Shown piece by piece: positions 61,126-64,000 of a DNA stretch of 64,000 bases (the stretch's first letter is position 1; every line of letters begins with the position of its first letter). The notes beneath the pieces are model-generated. The model was not told where the DNA came from. It saw only the letters and a list, made by a program, of their open reading frames with translations, and did no database searches. The translations under genes were made by a program, and so were the position numbers. The stretch lies in contig OU452208.1 of NCBI GenBank assembly GCA_911728435.2, positions 5,456,001-5,520,000 of the forward strand. The letters are read 5' to 3'. This stretch comes from Apoderus coryli. Lineage: Eukaryota > Arthropoda > Insecta > Coleoptera > Attelabidae.

Positions 61126-62046
61126 CGCGAAAGTAAAATAATACAATAAGAATCATTCAAATAAGTAATAAAAATGAGGTGACATTACATTTGGATGCAT
61201 TTAAATATAGTGCATTCTGCGTAAACCATTCACAACAAGTTAGCTGGTCTTAATAAGGTTGTAATCCTTCGAAGTTCGGGCACAGCCGTAGAGGTTGTGG
61301 TCATCCGCGAACATTTCCAAATTAACAATTATAATGTCAGAAATGCCATCAATAAATATAACCGAGGCCCCAAATTTACGCCCTGATCTGGTGTACGATG
61401 CCGCGTCAAAGGAGCGTTAAACCCAGCAGCAAAATAACGATTACCATTAATAAAATTCTGATTATCAGCAAACATAAAATTAAATCCAATATTAATAACA
61501 AATATTTACTATTAGAAAATGGTGGTAACCTTATAAATTTAAATGAATTTTCAATGTACCAATATAATTATTTAAAAAATGGCTTTTAAATTCCGTTCAA
61601 TAAATTTTAAATAAAGACTATTAATTAATAATTTCCCATTTAATATTGTTTCATTTTAGCGTTTTAATTAATATTTGTCAGATTTAGAATTACTATATAT
61701 TATTTCTGGTTGAAATTTAGTAGATACCATTTTGTATATGTTATATAATATTATTTGATTGGTCAACAGAAATAAAAGCTCAAATTCGTAAACATGAAGA
61801 CAATGAAAATGGAGCAGATCAATCAAGAAAACAGTTATCAGCTCTGATGGAAATTAATATGATAAATTAATTAAAGCATTGTCATTTAATAAAGAACGTG
61901 ACTGAAAGTGATTTTTCTTGATAAATGTTTGACAAATTATTAAATTATACGATAATTTAAGCACAAAAACGAAATATTTATTATAGTTTAATGCACATAC
62001 GACATTATGTGGGAAATTAAATTACGGAAATTTAAACATGCGGTAG
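61126..62046. other. Spacer
   Basis: No gene recognised. Confidence 0.4.
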
Positions 62047-62054
62047 CCTTTAAT
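62047..62054. repeat. 8-bp target duplication, left
   Basis: CCTTTAAT at 62047-62054 versus CTTTTAAT at 63572-63579: seven of eight bases agree. Confidence 0.7.
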
Positions 62055-63571
62055 CAGTGGCGGCTTGTGGCAGTTTAATGTGGTGAAGCATAACATAAAA
62101 TAAAGTCATATACTTAATAGGTAGCTAAAATTAATAGGGATATCCCTACTTCGTCAACTGCATAAAATATAGGTTATGTTTATAAGTAGGTACCTCACCT
62201 AAGTATTGTTTTCTTTGAAAAGTGTAATTAGTATCTAGAATATATTTACCTACTTTATAATATTACTAAATAAAACACATTTTATGAAACTGTCAATCAA
62301 ATTACTTTTATGCTACCTGTTAGCAAATCATAATACGTCTCATACCAGATATTATTAAAAGCTGTGCTTTTATGCATTTGCCTTTATTTATATTTACCAA
62401 ACATTTATTTAAATCTGGAACAGGTGTGTCTGTATATTTTTAACAAGATTTTTGTGTTCTTAAAAGGAGTGTTGATTAAAGAAACTTAACTTTAGTTAAA
62501 ATTAAAAAATAAACATCATTTTTCATAATAACTTCGCTTACCTGACGTCAGTGTAAATATAATTTACACTGCTGATGTGTAGTACTTCCACTTGATTCTT
62601 CCATATTAAAGTATGAGATATTATAGTATATTATATTATTAAAAAAACAATATTTTACGGTACCTACCCATTTATTTTTATAGAAATAGGTAGGTACCTA
62701 CTAATTAATAACCGTCTATATATTTTTTTAATTTGTTCACTACTTTTTTAAATTTTAAACCTTAAATTAAATATGTAGGTAACTAAATAGAAAGACTAAT
62801 TTGTATTCAAAATATCAAAAATCAAAACTTTAAGCTTCCCCAAAAATTACGTAAAAATAATATTAGCACAGGTATAGCACAGAGCACAACTGTGACAGCA
62901 CTAGAAATTTGCGACTGTGATAGAGATAGATATAATCAAAATAATAATCGACATATAGGTACAAAACACTCGCCAAGCGTAGTCATATAACCTTATTTTA
63001 CATTAAATCTCTGCTGCATCTATATGAAGCGTGCTTCTTATGGTGTTTTTAATGGCAAGATTCGTATGCTATGCTTAGTACAATTAAACGCTGGCAACTA
63101 TGTTTAGACGAAGAGCGATAGGTGCTTGTATAGTGGGTATATGCTAGATGGCAGTGTTGCCCATTGTTGCTGAATTATAGATGAAAATGCTTTGAGGCAT
63201 GCTTCATCTGCATAAGAACGTGTATGATAAATAAATAGGCTATTGTCACAAGCACTGGCAAGTGTGTCAACTGTCGCACACAGGGAAGAGAGAGAAGCCG
63301 AAATAAATAATATTTTGCTATTATAACACGAATAAAAAATAAGGGAAATACCGATAGGTATGGAAATTAAGTATGTTAAATAGGTGTATACGATTAGGCC
63401 TGCTTCAGATGAAGACGAAATCCAAAATTACCGTTGTATGGTAAAGCAGGTTGAAAATTAAGTATACATTAATTTATAGTTTAAATTTTATATGGAGAAA
63501 AATAATTACACAATAAAATAAAATTAAATACTTAAATATTATTAAGTTTACTGATTATTTAGCCGCCACTG
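62055..63571. mobile_element. hAT-type non-autonomous element, copy B, complete
   Basis: 1517 bp with inverted ends CAGTGGCGGCT/AGCCGCCACTG and an 8-bp duplication with one mismatch, both typical of hAT transposons. No transposase frame. It is the uninterrupted relative of copy A and shows a single AAATAGGCTATT where copy A has the PLE nest. Copy B lacks about 34 bp beside its right end that copy A keeps. Confidence 0.85.
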
Positions 63572-64000
63572 CTTTTAATATGTTTATTATTCATGTTTTT
63601 ATAAATATCTTCAAAAACGCTAGAACTAAGAAACTTCATCTACATCTGGTTCTGGAACTCTATTAACTCCAGTATTTGAATTGATGAAAACTATGATATC
63701 TTCTCGGCATTACTTCCACTCTGCAAAGATTTTTTAAACTTTTTTTCTTCCTTTCAAATATAAGGAAAGGTTTATTGTATTTTTTCTTGATTGCAATGAT
63801 TTGTTAGTCATGGAAAGTAGAAGTTGTTGGCTTGTGGATCGACGACTGAAACGTGGTCTACAAAGAAGAGAAAGTAGGTAACAATGCCAAAAATCAAAAC
63901 CAGTTGCTTCCAAGATCGTTTTTTCAATATTTTATTCGACAATTCCTTCGCATTCACGTACCATATTGCTGGTACCTTACAGCTTCTTACGTCTACACGC
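63572..64000. other. Spacer to window end
   Basis: No secure feature. A short plus-strand frame from ATG 63809 (MESRSCWLVDRRLKRGLQRR) stops after 22-24 codons. Confidence 0.4.

Noticed and set aside
61365..61420. RPDLVYD-like stretch recalling the R4/Dong nuclease
   Set aside because: Only seven residues agree, no CCHC knuckle or downstream nuclease residues, and a stop follows.
63809..63900. Start of a PIF/Harbinger nuclease
   Set aside because: The resemblance (R-W-V-R) covers a few residues and the frame stops at once.

Overview
This 64 kb window looks like transposon-dense intergenic DNA from an insect nuclear genome. It is very AT-rich and has (AAT)n and (TA)n tracts. Its recognisable coding fragments come from insect-type mobile elements: mariner, Tc1, other IS630-like transposases, a pogo-like transposase, piggyBac, hAT, Crypton, BEL/Pao, several non-LTR retrotransposons including R4/Dong, and many Penelope-like elements (PLEs). 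I could not identify a complete host gene. The species is not determinable by eye; a large-genome beetle or bug is a guess.

Layout. 0.5-1.9 kb: a decayed PLE reverse transcriptase (-) and a BEL/Pao RT scrap (+). 1.9-5.9 kb: a hAT-type repeat split by a 2.5 kb nest of three PLE units, the innermost with a hammerhead ribozyme in each inverted arm. The unsplit relative of the hAT repeat is at 62.1-63.6 kb, so the nest can be dated and bounded. 6.1-7.9 kb: a dead mariner between inverted copies of one MITE. 7.96-10.1 kb: the best PLE, with a 16-bp target duplication, an 83-bp inverted repeat, an RT plus GIY-YIG frame and a hammerhead. 11.6-12.1 kb: RTE-like LINE tail. 12.97-14.3 kb: near-intact mariner with TA duplications. 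14.9-15.4 kb: 65-bp tandem repeat. 15.9-20.8 kb: one copy of a repeat (here called X) split by a piggyBac element at TTAA, itself holding a LINE, and by a 539-bp hammerhead foldback element. 20.8-22.2 kb: Tc1 and an unidentified reading frame. 26-29.6 kb: PLE fragment, LINE, 255-bp tandem duplication and another hammerhead. 32.3-33.3 kb and 39.5-40.3 kb: dead IS630-like transposases. 36-38.8 kb: second X copy and a LINE. 45-46.3 kb: Crypton plus a long hairpin. 46.4-48.3 kb: two R4/Dong-like elements set in (TAA)n. 51.3-55.2 kb: inverted second Crypton, pogo-like transposase, LINE. 56 kb: third X copy. 60.4-61.1 kb: a 17-bp motif cluster and a tRNA-like segment.

The strongest theme is the Penelope/hammerhead group. 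Three separate insertions (3.05-5.58, 7.96-10.1 and 19.97-20.5 kb) share one plan: a 12-16 bp target duplication, inverted arms, and a 30-47 bp single-copy tail at one end. In the two whose sense strand is independently set (7.96 and 19.97 kb) the tail lies at the sense 5' end and the hammerhead at the sense 3' arm. None of the coding regions looks able to support movement today except possibly the mariner at 13 kb, which has one late nonsense codon, and the N-terminally short PLE at 8.6 kb.
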